Counted from the stretch's first letter, positions 24,136 to 35,309 are shown. The stretch is DNA of 64,000 nt from Acephala macrosclerotiorum (GCA_014904845.1 MU119446.1:22940-86939), one strand, 5' to 3'. Numbers and translations are program-made. Notes: generated by a model not told the origin, from the letters alone.

Positions 24136-25202
24136 TTCTGGCGCCTAAATGCAACGTCTCATAGTCCATACGAAGAAGATACGAACTGAGCTCTCTTACT
24201 GAGTCTCTATATAATTAGGTTGTAATACCGAGTAGGAGCGACCAAAGACCAAAAGGGGAATACCTCGGAGTTGCAGTAAAGTTTCACGACTGGCGGTTTA
24301 TGGGTTGATGAATGATTGATTAAAGCGGCCAGCAGACACGGGCTTGCTGCGTGGGCGGTAAATTTAGCGAACGATATCCTGTAAATTTTAGCGCAAAAGC
24401 CCTAGTGACTTGTCCTCGACTTACGAGGTTAGCGCTGCAGATCAGTAAAGAGCATATCCAGTTTTAAGTTGTCAGCTAGGGGAAGAATTCAAGGGAGTGA
24501 CAATGTCGCACTCAGCGAGCCATTCTGGAGTTCAAGGTCCTCACTGGAACCATCGCGACTTTCTTTCATCTCGTAGAATATGCGTTAAGCTTCTCCAGAG
24601 AGCCCGGTAGGCATTGTGTATCAATGTGCTTAGCAATTTTCGGACTTTTAGACCCGAAATAGTGGATATCAAAATCGATATTTGAGTTTCAACTGGAAGA
24701 GGATTCTAACTCAAGCTTCATTTTAATCTTTCCTTCCTGGCTGCCTTTTATTGACTTACCACGAGGAAAGGGGGAGGTTTAAGGGAAGTTTAGCGAGCAA
24801 ATCAAGCTACTGCAAAGTGGCCGATGTACCCCGAACAACACAGGAATAAATCCCGAGAAGCACAATCACTTTTTCCCACCAACTTCGGAGTAGCTTCAAA
24901 ACAGTTGTGCGTATACATGGCGCTTGCGTGAAAGGGGGCCGACCAAGAGCCGTTATCCAAAAGCCATTCGGGTGTTCTAGGAACCCGGAATCTAGGAGTC
25001 TAGTTAGAATCCGAGATTCCGGATTCTCAGACATGTTTCGATTTCGCTTTTTCGACAAATTTAATATAAAAAGACTTCACCTTCTTTCATGTTATGAAGT
25101 CTTTATTCAGTCACATTTCATTTCTCAATTCTCACACTCTACCATCTGTACCACGCACTCTCGCAGCGCTTCTCCTCTGAAAGTGAATAACCCAAATACA
25201 CC
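24136..25202. other. Intergenic and promoter side of the alpha/beta hydrolase gene
   Basis: No supported gene. It includes a small perfect hairpin (8-bp arms) near 25006-25027 and, just upstream of the hydrolase gene, a TATA-like box and pyrimidine-rich leader. Confidence 0.45.
25065..25071 (+). promoter_or_regulatory. TATA-like box upstream of alpha/beta hydrolase
   Basis: TATAAAA lies about 135 bp before the ATG at 25203. It is followed by a C/T-rich leader and an ACACC context directly before ATG, usual for fungal genes. Position and sequence are the only evidence. Confidence 0.45.
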
Positions 25203-25970
25203 ATGTCTCAGAATCCTACCCTCGTCTTTGTTCCTGGCGCATGGCACAACGCCAGCATTTGGGATAAAGTAGCTTCACTCTTGGAAGCACAGCAATACAA
25301 ATGCATCCGCATCAACCTTCCATCAACCACCGGAAACCCTTCTTCAAGCTTTAAAGACGATGTCGATGCCGTCAGAAACACGATCATTGCAGAGATTACC
25401 CAAGGTCATGATGTTGTTGTCGTAGTGCATTCCTACGGCGGTGCAGTGGGACCCAGTGCGATCAAAGGACTCACCAAACCCAAGGAAGGCGGCTCTTCAT
25501 CAGGTCATGTCATCGGAATCGCGAGCATGGCATCGGGTTTCGGCGCCACAGGAATCAGTTTCATCGAAGGCATGGGGGGCAAGCCACCACCATCATGGAC
25601 GGTGGATGAAAAGAGAGGCTTGGCCGTTATTGTTGCCGAGCCAAGAGAATTCCTCTATCATGACTTGCCTGAGGAAGAGGGTAAATATTGGGTCGGAAAG
25701 CTGGAGCCGCAGGCTTCGAAGCCTTTGATGGACCCCGAGGGTGGGAAGTACTCCTATGCAGGATGGATGGATGTGCCTGCTTGGTATTTGGCAACTGCGG
25801 ATGATAAAGCTTTTCCTTTTGAAGTGCAGAAGATGCTAGTAGGGATAGCGAAGGACGCGGGAGGGGACATCACTGTGCGGGAGGTTCAGAGCAGTCACTC
25901 GCCAATGTTGAGCAAGCCAAAGGAGGTAGTTGACTTCCTGCTGGAAGCTGTGGCAGCATTTGTGAAATGA
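25203..25970 (+). CDS. Alpha/beta hydrolase (AB hydrolase_6 type)
   Basis: A 255-residue single-exon protein, the usual length for small fungal esterase-like hydrolases. It starts with F-V-P-G-A-W-H-N (residues 9-16), the strand and oxyanion-hole region of the family. The nucleophile elbow is H-S-Y-G-G with Ser77. The likely acid is Asp200 or Asp201 (T-A-D-D-K-A-F-P) and the base His232 (S-S-H-S-P-M-L-S), so the triad is complete. There is no signal peptide, so it is probably cytosolic. The substrate cannot be told from the sequence; relatives act on esters, lactones or polyketide intermediates. The start is well supported by ACACC before the ATG and the immediate hydrolase strand. It stands alone on this strand, with a degenerate oxidoreductase converging from the right. 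Confidence 0.9.
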   Translation: MSQNPTLVFVPGAWHNASIWDKVASLLEAQQYKCIRINLPSTTGNPSSSFKDDVDAVRNTIIAEITQGHDVVVVVHSYGGAVGPSAIKGLTKPKEGGSSSGHVIGIASMASGFGATGISFIEGMGGKPPPSWTVDEKRGLAVIVAEPREFLYHDLPEEEGKYWVGKLEPQASKPLMDPEGGKYSYAGWMDVPAWYLATADDKAFPFEVQKMLVGIAKDAGGDITVREVQSSHSPMLSKPKEVVDFLLEAVAAFVK

Positions 25971-26144
25971 GGGAAGGAATCGCGGATCTCTGATCTTCAT
26001 TTGATACACTAGAATGATAGCTAGACCTGTGAAATTAGACTCTCCCCTCTTCATACACTTACTTCCCGTCCTTACTTTGTGGTCCCGCCCCACTCTGCTC
26101 AAGCGAGCCCCTATTTCTTAGCGACATCTACCCCGCCCCCCTTC

Positions 26145-26465
26145 TCAAAATCCCCAATCCTCTCTAATCATCTGCGCTCCCTTCTCACCAATCATAAATA
26201 CTGGCCCTTGAATGTGCACACCCGGCAAGGCTAGAATGATGCTATTATTAACGACTCGCAACCTATTGACTCTATAAGCTCTGAGACGAGGATCCACAAC
26301 CCCACCATCTTCGAATGGTCGCATGACATTAATTCCGCTCGCATGCCAATTTGGAATCGTGTTTGCCTTTACATATTTGAAGATGGCATCTCCATCCTCA
26401 TCAGTAACAGAGGCACCCGGAGAGACTTCGCCATTGTACATTTGGCGAGGATCCAGTGCCCTTCA
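26145..26465 (-). pseudogene. GMC oxidoreductase C-terminal fragment
   Basis: The minus-strand frame ends with the typical C-terminal domain of FAD-dependent GMC oxidoreductases. It shows I-P-N-W-H-A-S-G with the catalytic-type His, V-V-D-P-R-L-R, L-R-V-V-x-N-S-I and H-I-Q-G-P-V-F-M-I-G-E-K-G-A near the stop. Only about 105 residues of an expected 550-600 are readable. Upstream, toward 26634, the frame breaks into short pieces, and no FAD-binding Rossmann segment is present. In the His block the usual C-R-M after A-S-G-T is replaced (I-N-V-M). It is a remnant, not a working enzyme. Confidence 0.75.
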
Positions 26466-28784
26466 CGTATAGCGGGAAAAAGTATGATGCCGATATTTGG
26501 ATATAATTCTCGAGGAAGAATGTAATACCAGCTATGCTGAAACACAGAGTAGCACAGCGGGGCTCATCGCAAAGTGTGTTGATGTTTATGCCTGCTCTGA
26601 AATTTAGGATTGTCTTTGACGGAATCCAAGCCATGAATGGTCATCAAGAGAAATCAAAAGATCTCGGGCCATAAAACCGCGTAGAGTAGGAATGTGATAG
26701 CAATGAAGAGAGGTCAGTCAAGTAAGAAAATTAAATATAGTGAAGCCTAGTTATGATGTTTTAACGATCGTCTTTGCTCAAAAAGATGGAATGAGTAATA
26801 GTCGCGGCAAACATGGGAAATCAAAGTTTTGAAACGGTCTTTCTCCAAAAAAAAAAAAGCCATGAGACGCGTGGCTTCTAGGAATACTATTTAGCCTACC
26901 TCGGCATAAAAATTCTGGGGAATCCTCATTTCTTCAATCTTGTAGCCATACTGTCGGTAATCACTCTAGCTGTTGAAAGTCAGGGGCTGATGTCCCACTT
27001 TTAAGTGGAGATGCAATCTCTAGAGTTTTAAAGAGTTTGAGCTTTCGAGCAACAACAGACAATCAATCAATTAATCAAGCTCAAAAACACCTCCATTCAA
27101 CAGTAGCGACCTACATCATCCCAATGCTGAATGTCTCGCTCGTCATCTATCTTCCCTAAACCATATGACTAGCTCATATCAAACAAGTATTTTCGCTCGG
27201 GGTTTCGCATGAAGTGGACTCCAGTCTTCTTTTCGATTCTAGTAAACAAGGCAACCATGAGTTCGCGCTGAAGATATCCATCTAAAATACAAGGGTGTGC
27301 TATCCCTACGCTGATGCAAACCACTGACTCGAAACTGCGAATCCGGAAAGGGAATTCGGTGATGAGACGTACGGTATCTGCAGGAGATGCAACGTCCTCG
27401 TATGTATCGCAAAAGGTGATATTTTCGGAGTATCTTCTCTCGCCCACAAACGTAAACGTTTGGAAGATCACCTAGCTGATGTTGATTGCATCGAGAAAAT
27501 ATTAGGAGAAATCTTTTAAGAGTTGAAGACGGCGGGTGGGTTCATTGTCCCTGACGATTTTGGGGCTTCGAATCACCAATGACCTGATAGCCTTCATATC
27601 TTCAGCATTTATGTCCTTAAGAATCATCCAAATGCACAGTGAAAGTTTGCGGGTTGTGCTTAGCAAACCATTGCAAAACATGTTCGTAAGAGGTTAGAAG
27701 TTCTCGAAGGGCGATGACGAGAGGTGGCATTCCCCTCTTGAATTTGAATCCCTGTGTATGCTCGTTGCAAAATCGTGACCCTGTATAATCATCATTGACG
27801 TCCGCAAAGATGTTCTCCCGAATCTTGAAAGGAAGCTTGTCCCATGTGAACTTCTTTTGTTGTGATGAGCTATACTACCACGTGCTTGGATAGCCATGGT
27901 GATCTCCTCGTCGTTGTTCGCTGTTATCGCTCAAGTATTCTCAGCTTCCACCATCAGCCTACCACCCCCTGCGCAATTAAATTTTGGCCTGCCATTCTAG
28001 ATGTAGGAGCCCTTTGTGGAAGACGGCTTGATCGGCCTGCTGAACTGGTTTGTGCTTTGGTGGTGTTGAAGGCGTTGACCGCTGATAGCAAGGAGGAATC
28101 CTTGGCAGTTATGATGGTGAGTTAAACATGTCCTCGTACCTCGAGGCTGAGTTGATTCGTCGGTGGGAAGGGGATGCAAAGGTATTTCTGGTGATAGACA
28201 CTGGATGCTGCAAGATCTCGCTAGCTAGCGCTTCTGCTGGTCTGATATCGAGATGAGGGTTAATCTTGACAGATAGAGATGGGAAGATTATAAAAGAATC
28301 AATGGTGGCTAAAATCTTCAAAGCTTCGGCCTCAAAGAAACAGCGACGTCCCAAGTTTGCAATAATGAGCAGACATGCCACCTGTAGGCTTCAACATGAA
28401 GTTGAGTCGCGTGCGAGACATAGCCTGTGATTCAATCACCCAATAGCTTCACTTTCAGCTTTGGGAGGGCTGGGGAGAGCACCTCAGCCTTTGAGGACTC
28501 TATCTGCTACTATAGACGTAACGGCACCTATCATTCATGCAGAAGAGGATTTTTCGTATCACATGTGCATATTTCGCTCCCTAATTCGTGACACTTGGAA
28601 GCCCATTAAGGAGTGAATGTGACGCAAACGTTTGACAAGTCACTGCATGGCAAGGAAACTATACAAATATCCACGTGGTGTATCTAAACAAGATGTTTAT
28701 GAAAGTCATCGATGTATGTTCTGTGCTGAATTTCCGAGTCATATTCTCCAATAAACTAAGACCTCATTCGAATTCTCAACAAAT
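26466..28784. other. Unassigned region, probably gene debris
   Basis: Several minus-strand frames (27169-27471, 27694-27897, 28109-28381) lack starts, introns or known motifs. The 28109-28381 frame has A-E-A-L-K-I-L-A and, later, A-E-A-L-A-S-E-I-L, faintly like the helical units of the proteins at 28.8-31.8 kb, so it may be a dead relative. Nothing is firm enough for a CDS. Confidence 0.35.
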
Positions 28785-29513
28785 TTACGCCCTTTTCCAA
28801 TCAAGAATTGTCCGTGATGCCTCGACGACGCTCTTATCAAGTGTTCGACCTTTTCCCATCATCTCTCTCTTGTATCGGCTCAATTCATCAATAACACCCT
28901 CTTCGTCGCTCTTTTCGAAAACCTCAAGATTATCCTCTCCATGAATATTCCCCATCTCCGTTTCGGATCCGCTACCAATATGACTTCGTGCCCAATCCAG
29001 CAAGTCTCTCAGTGCCGCTACAATCCCTGCATCAACCTTATCTCCAGTGACCAATGTTCCATTTTCCAAGTTATATAAATACGATCTCAGGACTGCAAGA
29101 ACCCTCATCTTGGCTCGTTCAGCGGGTGATATGATATCTTCAGACTCCTCCAGGATACTTCCACCGCTTCGAATCAAAAGACATGACTCGTCCTCGATTT
29201 TACGAAACATGTTATGCTCGTTACTTTCGGTGTTACTGGTTTGTTTGTTCTTGTCTCCGTCGTATTCGATCATCGAGTTGCTTCGAGTCTTCTTGACCTT
29301 CCTTGAGCCTTCTTCGAGAAGGAAGGGCTTATTCTCATTCCAGTTCAGGAAGGAGTTTTGCACCTTGCGGAATGGCTCGAGAGTGATAACGCGGATTTCT
29401 GGCTTGCAGAGCGGGTATGGGACTGGGTAGATCTCGTTTTCGAGTTGCGCAACAGTCAGTGTGAGCGCGGCAATCTCATCTTCGAGCTGTGAAGAGGACA
29501 TTGATTTATCCAT
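28785..29513 (-). CDS. Hypothetical helical, acidic protein (242 aa)
   Basis: An intact single-exon frame of unknown function. The N terminus (about 8-28) is a short heptad-like coiled-coil stretch (L-E-D-E-I-A-A-L-T-L-T-V-A-Q-L). A central basic patch (K-V-K-K-T-R) precedes a helical unit near 135-175. In that unit R-S-Y-L is followed by D-K-V-D-A-G-I-V-A-A-L-R-D-L-L-D-W-A, and a shorter version recurs at the C terminus (V-V-E-A-S-R-T-I-L-D-W). The same spacing, an aromatic-x-x-L stretch then D-x-x-V-V-x-A with a closing leucine pair, occurs three times in the next gene, so the two are probably related. Met1 or Met5 may be the start. No enzyme motif, signal peptide or membrane segment is seen. 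Confidence 0.6.
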   Translation of the reverse strand: MDKSMSSSQLEDEIAALTLTVAQLENEIYPVPYPLCKPEIRVITLEPFRKVQNSFLNWNENKPFLLEEGSRKVKKTRSNSMIEYDGDKNKQTSNTESNEHNMFRKIEDESCLLIRSGGSILEESEDIISPAERAKMRVLAVLRSYLYNLENGTLVTGDKVDAGIVAALRDLLDWARSHIGSGSETEMGNIHGEDNLEVFEKSDEEGVIDELSRYKREMMGKGRTLDKSVVEASRTILDWKRA

Positions 29514-29724
29514 CTTGCTTGCTGAGTCCTGCTCTTTGGTCTGGTGCGCTCAAGATTGTGGGTTGGTGGTTGGTATACTCAGAAGAGCTGTAGCAGGTAA
29601 TTGAAGTGGGGAATTTTGGTGTCATATCTCACTAGCGTAGCGTGACTCAAATAAGTTGCGCCCATTCACCTGCAAACCTGCTTTCTCATTCGCTTCGTAG
29701 ATTAATCGCAAACAGGTGATCGCT

Positions 29725-29952
29725 TCAGCCCCTTTTCCGCTCGTCGAGTAGAACCGACAATCTGGCTGTCACTTCTACGTTAAGCCTCAATTCCTTACCT
29801 TTCATTTCTGTGAGCGCGTTCAGTGATCGAGTGAGCTTTAGTAGAGCCTTTTGAGGAAGCCATGCATTTTTACAATGACTAATGTTACAAAGTAGGAGTC
29901 GACCATATGCATCAACCAATCCCAAGACGATTTCCCGCAGCAGTTCCGATAC
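29725..29952 (-). other. Orphan in-frame extension or gene fragment after the 605-aa protein
   Basis: Two adjacent stop codons (TAG TAG, 29953-29958) end the upstream gene. The same frame then stays open for about 75 codons to 29725. It encodes a helical stretch (V-D-A-Y-G-R-L-L-L, then L-N-V-E-V-T-A-R-L-S-V-L-L) with spacing like the repeats of the upstream protein. It has no ATG of its own. It may be a fourth repeat cut off by nonsense mutation, or chance. Confidence 0.35.
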
Positions 29953-29955
29953 CTA

Positions 29956-31773
29956 CTACTCAGAATCGGAACCAATTCCAAGGATCTTCTCTTTTTCAGC
30001 GGCTAGGTGTTTCTGCGAGACTACTTTAAGGAACTTATTACAAGCTTCAACTACGTCATCATCAAGTTCGATATCGCAGTCCGGATCTAAACACTGATAG
30101 TAATACTCCCGCACTACTACCCTAAACCTTTCATGATGCCAATCAGTTGCGTCTGGAAAGTCAGGGTCTTCCTCCTCCTCCTCCTCTGATATCCCTTCCT
30201 CATTCTTTCCTCTGCTCAACTTTTTCAACTTCTTTGCGTACAATCGGATGACCGGATCGGCAAGGTCCCCAGCGTCTACTTGTTCAGTATGGACGTCGAG
30301 GAAATATGCTATGGATTTTGTCTGTTGTTTCAGCAGGACTTGGCGCGTTTCATACCAGTCTCGAAGCTTGCGTTCTGACCTGCTAAGTTCACCTTCTGGT
30401 GTTGGAGGTCGTAATCGTGCGATTTCACACTTTTTACCACATGAGCAAGGTCCCTCGCATGGTATATACTCGTGATCGGACGAAGTTTCGGTCTCGGCGT
30501 CTTCGAATCTTTCCTTACTTTCTTCACTGTCGGTTGAAATTCGATCTGCGTCGCAAAGCCCCATGTTATCAGCCAATACAAATTGTAGCATCTGCAAAAT
30601 TATACCGACTAGCCTCTTATCCACTTCGACTTCGATTTCTCTCTTCATGCATTCATCCAAGAATATGCGATAGTGTTGCAGAGATCTCACCGCCAACGAT
30701 TCGATGTCGTCTCCTTGTGGTTCCAAGACATCAAGCTTGCAGACACCAATCTCCCATTTTTCATCTGATTTTCCTTCCGAGATCTGGAGGATCGCAATCA
30801 CCTGAGCTTTGAGGGACAGGCTTAACTCATCACCGGAGTCCATTTGAGCGGCGAATACTTCCAACCTCTCCAAGGCAGCTCCGACAATGACTTGGCGATT
30901 GACTTCTATCTCATCTTGCGAGTCTCCAACCTCCGATGGTAAGCCGGACGGGGAGCTAAGATCACCAGCGCCTCTTTCCTCCTCCTCGCGCTCACTTTCT
31001 TCCTCAGGTATGTCCTCTGGCTTGAGGCATCCCTGCTGGTCTTCATTGAAATTCCCCAGCTGGGGCCAATGAATCACGTTGCCCAGAAGTTCTGCCTCTC
31101 CTTGATTATCATTTCCCTCAACCTCCTCTGCTGTGGCCCTTACGTTCTCTTCCTGGATAGCCGCTTCCCCTTGGGTCTCCTGTTTCTCCGTGATTCCTTC
31201 GCTATGCTCTTGCGGTGAGAGCTGTGGTTTCTCGTCCTCAGACTGTGTCTCTTCCTCCTCAATTACAGTTTCAATCTTCTTTTCAACTTCAGCTTCTTTA
31301 GACGCTTTTACTTGCTTTGTCTTAGATGGTTTGTTTCTCCGTCGAACTTCTCTTTTCAACTTGGTCAAAAAATCTGTCGTCGCTGCCACCACCTCGGTGT
31401 CCACATCTTGAGTTCCGCCTAGGTCATGCAGAACAATTCTGTACTTCCTCAAGTTCCAGACCACAAAATCATTAGGCCTCATGCTCGCAGCATATTTCTC
31501 GTCTCTTTTCACCTTGCTTCGGAGCTCATCCACACCACCACAACTTGTGTTGCCTAAGACGGCCATGAGTTTGATTGTAGCTACTTCATCCCCGAGTCTT
31601 GGATCATCGATAGTTTCGCGTGGATGTCCTCGTAAATCGCTAGTAAAGTCGGACAACTGCTTCAACAGCCTATTCTTGATTTTGTTATGCTCCAAGGATA
31701 GATCAACCGTCCCATTTATCTCTAGAGAACTTCTGTGGGATAGGGTCCCAGAAGTCATAGTGCTTTCTGGCAT
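29956..31773 (-). CDS. Acidic protein with three internal helical repeats (605 aa)
   Basis: I choose ATG 31773 (M-P-E-S-T); the frame is open to 31947, but the extra leader is not protein-like. I recognise no named family. Three units of about 105 residues (roughly 33-143, 298-402, 478-587) share a layout: a helical start, a variable acidic middle, then an aromatic/R-rich helix (Y-R-I-V-L; Y-R-I-F-L; V-V-V-R-E-Y). Each closes with D-x-E/D-V-V-x-A-type sequence and a leucine-rich end. The linkers are strongly acidic, with long Glu runs at about 165-270 and 528-536. A cysteine cluster, C-E-G-P-C-S-C-G-K-K-C (439-449), could bind metal. No signal peptide or membrane segment is seen; a soluble scaffold is the simplest reading. 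The next gene downstream on the same strand carries one or two similar units. Confidence 0.65.
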   Translation of the reverse strand: MPESTMTSGTLSHRSSLEINGTVDLSLEHNKIKNRLLKQLSDFTSDLRGHPRETIDDPRLGDEVATIKLMAVLGNTSCGGVDELRSKVKRDEKYAASMRPNDFVVWNLRKYRIVLHDLGGTQDVDTEVVAATTDFLTKLKREVRRRNKPSKTKQVKASKEAEVEKKIETVIEEEETQSEDEKPQLSPQEHSEGITEKQETQGEAAIQEENVRATAEEVEGNDNQGEAELLGNVIHWPQLGNFNEDQQGCLKPEDIPEEESEREEEERGAGDLSSPSGLPSEVGDSQDEIEVNRQVIVGAALERLEVFAAQMDSGDELSLSLKAQVIAILQISEGKSDEKWEIGVCKLDVLEPQGDDIESLAVRSLQHYRIFLDECMKREIEVEVDKRLVGIILQMLQFVLADNMGLCDADRISTDSEESKERFEDAETETSSDHEYIPCEGPCSCGKKCEIARLRPPTPEGELSRSERKLRDWYETRQVLLKQQTKSIAYFLDVHTEQVDAGDLADPVIRLYAKKLKKLSRGKNEEGISEEEEEEDPDFPDATDWHHERFRVVVREYYYQCLDPDCDIELDDDVVEACNKFLKVVSQKHLAAEKEKILGIGSDSE

Positions 31774-33101
31774 AGTTGCTGATATTGTAAGCCTTCGTGA
31801 AGATTGTCGTAGCTCTCTCAGTTCGCGAATTTGTCTTGGCAAGTGATTCGTCTTGTCTTTGAAAGTCTTGAGGAAGAAAGGTTGATTGTGAGGAAATAGA
31901 AACAAAATCAGGTTTTTATTGCACAGCCAGCTTATATAGAACTCCATGAATGCTTAGAATCAAAAATTGTATCGATTCACGATTTCCCCTCCAATTTGAG
32001 TCCCCAACAAAGTAGAGCTATGATTCAGGTAACGACTCTAAGATAAATTTCAACCATGCCAATTACCTACATTTAAATATTCCTTCTTTTCCACATAGGG
32101 GTTGAAAACACAGAAATAGAAGCCCGTAAGATCGACTGTGTTTGCGTGAGTAAATGTAATCCCGTTTCAGGCTGTAGGCCCAAATTCTGGCTCGGTCCAG
32201 GGTGTCGCATCACAAAATTAAGGTGCGATGTACCGCAATTCAGAGGCATTTCCAAACGAACACGTTATATTCACAGCGACAAAGGCCTGAAGCTGGTTCT
32301 GGCCTGGAACATCCAAATGCCCAACCCCGTCAAAAAATTCGCCATCTAGGGACTCTCCTAATTTACCTTGATCGAAAAAAAAATGTCCCATGGTCCATTC
32401 ACTGACCGAGATTTCATTCAACGAAAGTCCTACGGATTATGGGACTTCTAAAGTTGGAAATTTGCACACCTCACCATATGGTTCGCCGTACTAAGCGAGA
32501 CACCCCTATCCATTCTTCTTAACTTATTATGATCAGTTTTTATCAGCTGAAATGTTTTCCGGAAGGCAGGAACTGACAAATTGCAGGAATTAAAGATGAG
32601 TGGAAGTGTCAAGAGAGAGAAGACCAAAATTCTCAAGTCACTGTTAGACACTGTTAGGGACATGACAATTGGCAAAATTTTGTCGAGCGATGACACGTCA
32701 TAATAGAGCTACATAAGATTGACTGGTGGTATCGTCCTTGCTAGCTAATCGAAAAATCCAGAAAAGTCCCCGAAGTTGAGATTGTTGCTAGAAGTGAACT
32801 TGAGGCATTAGGGGAAAATCTTAAGAAGCGGAAGCGGTTTCGTGGAGCATATTAAAGGTAATGGAGTAAATATAAAGAGGAAAGTCACAGTGGAGATTTG
32901 AAAGGTCTGGTTTTCAGGGTCAGAGTACTGCATAAGCCTTTCATTCGGGAGGAGAGGATGCTTTGGCGGTTCTTACAATGCATTATGTGAGTTTCTTGTT
33001 TCACCCGTGGAACATTGGATAGCTCGTTGATTATACCATGTGCTGCTTCTCCCATTGATACTTCGGTCTCAACTATGAAATACACCCAAAACTTCCTAGA
33101 A
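31774..33101. other. Intergenic, no supported gene
   Basis: The left part is the promoter side of the 605-aa protein. Short ORFs at 32073-32421 and 32448-32696 overlap on both strands and have no domain. 32885-33101 is the 3' flank of paralogue A. Confidence 0.4.
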
Positions 33102-34000
33102 TTATGAGACCCTGATCTCAGAATGAAGCTGCAAAGCCTCTTCATGTGCCCTTTGTTGTTTGTCCATCAGAATCCGTTCCCGTTCAGTCATCGGCTTGGG
33201 TTGATTGACAGGCACTCGTTGAGGGATCCACGTTTTCAAGCTCTGGCTGGGCTGCCTGCTTTTTTGACGTCCCAGCGCAGGTTTCAAATGGCGAGTCTTG
33301 GTTGTGGATGCAGGACTTACTGCATTGGCCTATTCCTTCGGGGATTGACCCGCACCTTGACCGTGTTGTAGACCGTTGACTAGTTGTCCTAGAGGTATAT
33401 TGTGTTTCGCTCTCGCTAGTGAAATTTTGGGCTTGCGATCCTTGGCCTCCTTTCCGCTAGCTCTAGGTTGCTTTGCATCAGTCTTTGAAAAGTTGTCGTT
33501 TGTCTTGGATATGTCCCTTGGACTTTGGGACACTTTCAGCATTTGCCTTCCAGCTTCAACTTTCTTCACCGCCTCTCTGTAGCTCTGATCTACAGCCAGC
33601 TGCAACTTGTCAGCACCTCGCGCATCCTCCGCCATGGTTTTGGCTCTCTGTGCTGCTCGTTTAGCCTTCTCATCGTTGACCTTTTTCTCCTCGAGAGTCT
33701 GGAGCAAGTTTTTCGTTGCTGCGATGAAGCCATCTCGGTCGTAGTTGACAATCTCATCCTTAAAGTTGAAATTGAGAACTTTTTCGAGAAACGGGAACAA
33801 GGAGTATGTTTTGTCTTGCACCTAGTTGTGGTTACCCTTGATGGACACCTGCTGTCGTCGAGTACCTTCAGTCGGAATTTCTCGTCTTCGGTAAGGTCGA
33901 CAGCGATCTGTTGGGCTGGTGCAGTGTATCGTTGGTTGTGTTGTTGAATGAGAAGGAGGACCTCGAGACGCGATGGAGACTTGAACGTCCATGTCGCCAT
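33102..34000 (-). pseudogene. Tandem family member A: N-terminal helical domain, C-terminal SEIR motif, one in-frame stop
   Basis: Exon 1 34000-33866; a 44-bp phase-0 intron 33822-33865 (GTACTC...CTAG); exon 2 33821-33102, open except for one TAG at 33330-33332. Read through, it would be 284 residues. Residues 8-25 give S-P-S-R-L-E-V-L-L-L-I-Q-Q-H-N, the family N-terminal signature also seen in C and D. The middle is Lys/Ala-rich coiled-coil-like sequence (about 80-140). After the stop the frame continues with S-L-K-T-W-I-P, then A-H-E-E-A-L-Q-L-H-S-E-I-R at the very end, both matched in C. The TAG fits CAG with C-to-T. As it stands the gene would give a protein of about 208 residues lacking the C-terminal motif. 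Function unknown. Confidence 0.7.
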
Positions 34001-34621
34001 CCTTGAAAATATATCGGATAAGAGCAGTGCTTGAGAATTTGGGACACCAAGTGGAGATTCGCTTGTACGATGGGGCAGTGAAATGTTGCGGTGAGATGTT
34101 GGATCACTCGACGGGACGTGATGGAAGAGGAAAGAGTCACTGCGGCTCACTCTCAATAGGTAGGCACCTGACTGTCATGTATCAATCATTGCGCCTGCCG
34201 AATCATTCAATCCTGCCCCGAAATTATGCGCATTGAATTATTCACGTTGGACACGTTGAGCGCGTTTAAGAAACTCACACCGAGAACTTCTCAGTAACGT
34301 CAACCATCATTCACCAGCATTCCTATTCTCCTTACCTTAAAAAGAAACTCAATAATCCTTAGTTAAGCTACAATGCCGAATGTTAAGCATAGTATAAGAT
34401 GCAAGGGCAGATCGTACCGGTCTGGGGAGAACAAGCCACTGAGCCCTGGAAAATCCCAGCAAAAGATGAGAGCTTGAGATTGTTGTCGGTTACCGTAAAA
34501 TGCTCCCAGTCCACCTTATCTCATCATACTTGATAAAAGTTCTTGCATCATGAAGTTCATCAATTTCATTCGTTCTATCATGTTTCTAAAATACAAAGAT
34601 ATCCAATCGTGCTATGTAGAT

Positions 34622-35309
34622 CTACCGGTGTTTGCGGATTTCAAAGTGCAAAGCTTTCCCAGCTTTCAATGCTGCCTCCATAGCCACTTTCGCCTTTTCG
34701 TCGCGTATTGTCTTGGAGGGTATGTTCATTTGACTTGAAACTCTAGGTTCTTGTGAAGATGTTGTAGTCCTACGAGTCGACGACAGTCTTGACGAGGGAG
34801 AGACCGCCGACTGCTGGTGACTAGCAGACCCTCGACTTGAGGTATCATTCTGCAAAACATGTAAGCCACGTGCGCAGAACAAAGGAACTCACAGGGTTTC
34901 CAAGTACAATCCTACCAGCACGCCTTCCGCTGCTTCCTGGTTGGCTGCTTTCTGATCGGCCACTTCGTGATTCGCTTCCTCTACCGTCCCCAAGAGCTTC
35001 TTTTCGAATTGTGTTGAGCAAAGCGTTCAACTCGATTTCAGCAGCCGCCCAGGGAAACTCATCGAATTGAGACCGGGTAGTGAGCCTGAGCATCCCTTCA
35101 ACATAAGCCTTGGCGCGTCCAGCATCCCTCCGAACCGGGTGGTTCTCTTTATCCAGTTCTTTTAGGACCTCTTCATGTTTTGCGATGATATCTTTATCAC
35201 GTTCACTGATTTTGGTCTCGATTTTATTGCGGGAATGTTGGGTGTTCCAGCGGTTGAGTTCGACCAGGAGCTCGGTTCTTGTGTAATTTGAGTCAACGAG
35301 GGATGTCAT
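34622..35309 (-). CDS. Tandem family member B: intact, 214 aa
   Basis: Exons 35309-34893 and 34849-34622, with a 43-bp phase-0 intron (34850-34892, GTGAGT...TTGCAG). The N-terminal domain (about 10-110) resembles those of C and D: T-E-L-L-V-E-L-N-R-W-N, a charged helical middle, then R-A-K-A-Y-V-E-G-M-L and E-F-P-W-A-A-A-E-I. The centre is a Ser/Arg/Gly-rich linker (R-G-S-E-S-R-S-G-R-S), probably disordered. The C terminus is A-L-K-A-G-K-A-L-H-F-E-I-R-K-H-R, a diverged form of the family end motif. No known domain, signal peptide or membrane segment. With C it is one of the only two fully open copies in the array, so it may be functional; the role is unknown. Confidence 0.72.

Noticed and set aside
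25006..25027. Perfect 8-bp-arm hairpin before the alpha/beta hydrolase gene
   Set aside because: Too short to separate from chance; no flanking duplication or known operator.
33822..33848. A 27-bp GT...AG segment as the intron of paralogue A
   Set aside because: Too short and leaves the wrong frame; the 44-bp GTACTC...CTAG intron at 33822-33865 joins the two frames cleanly.
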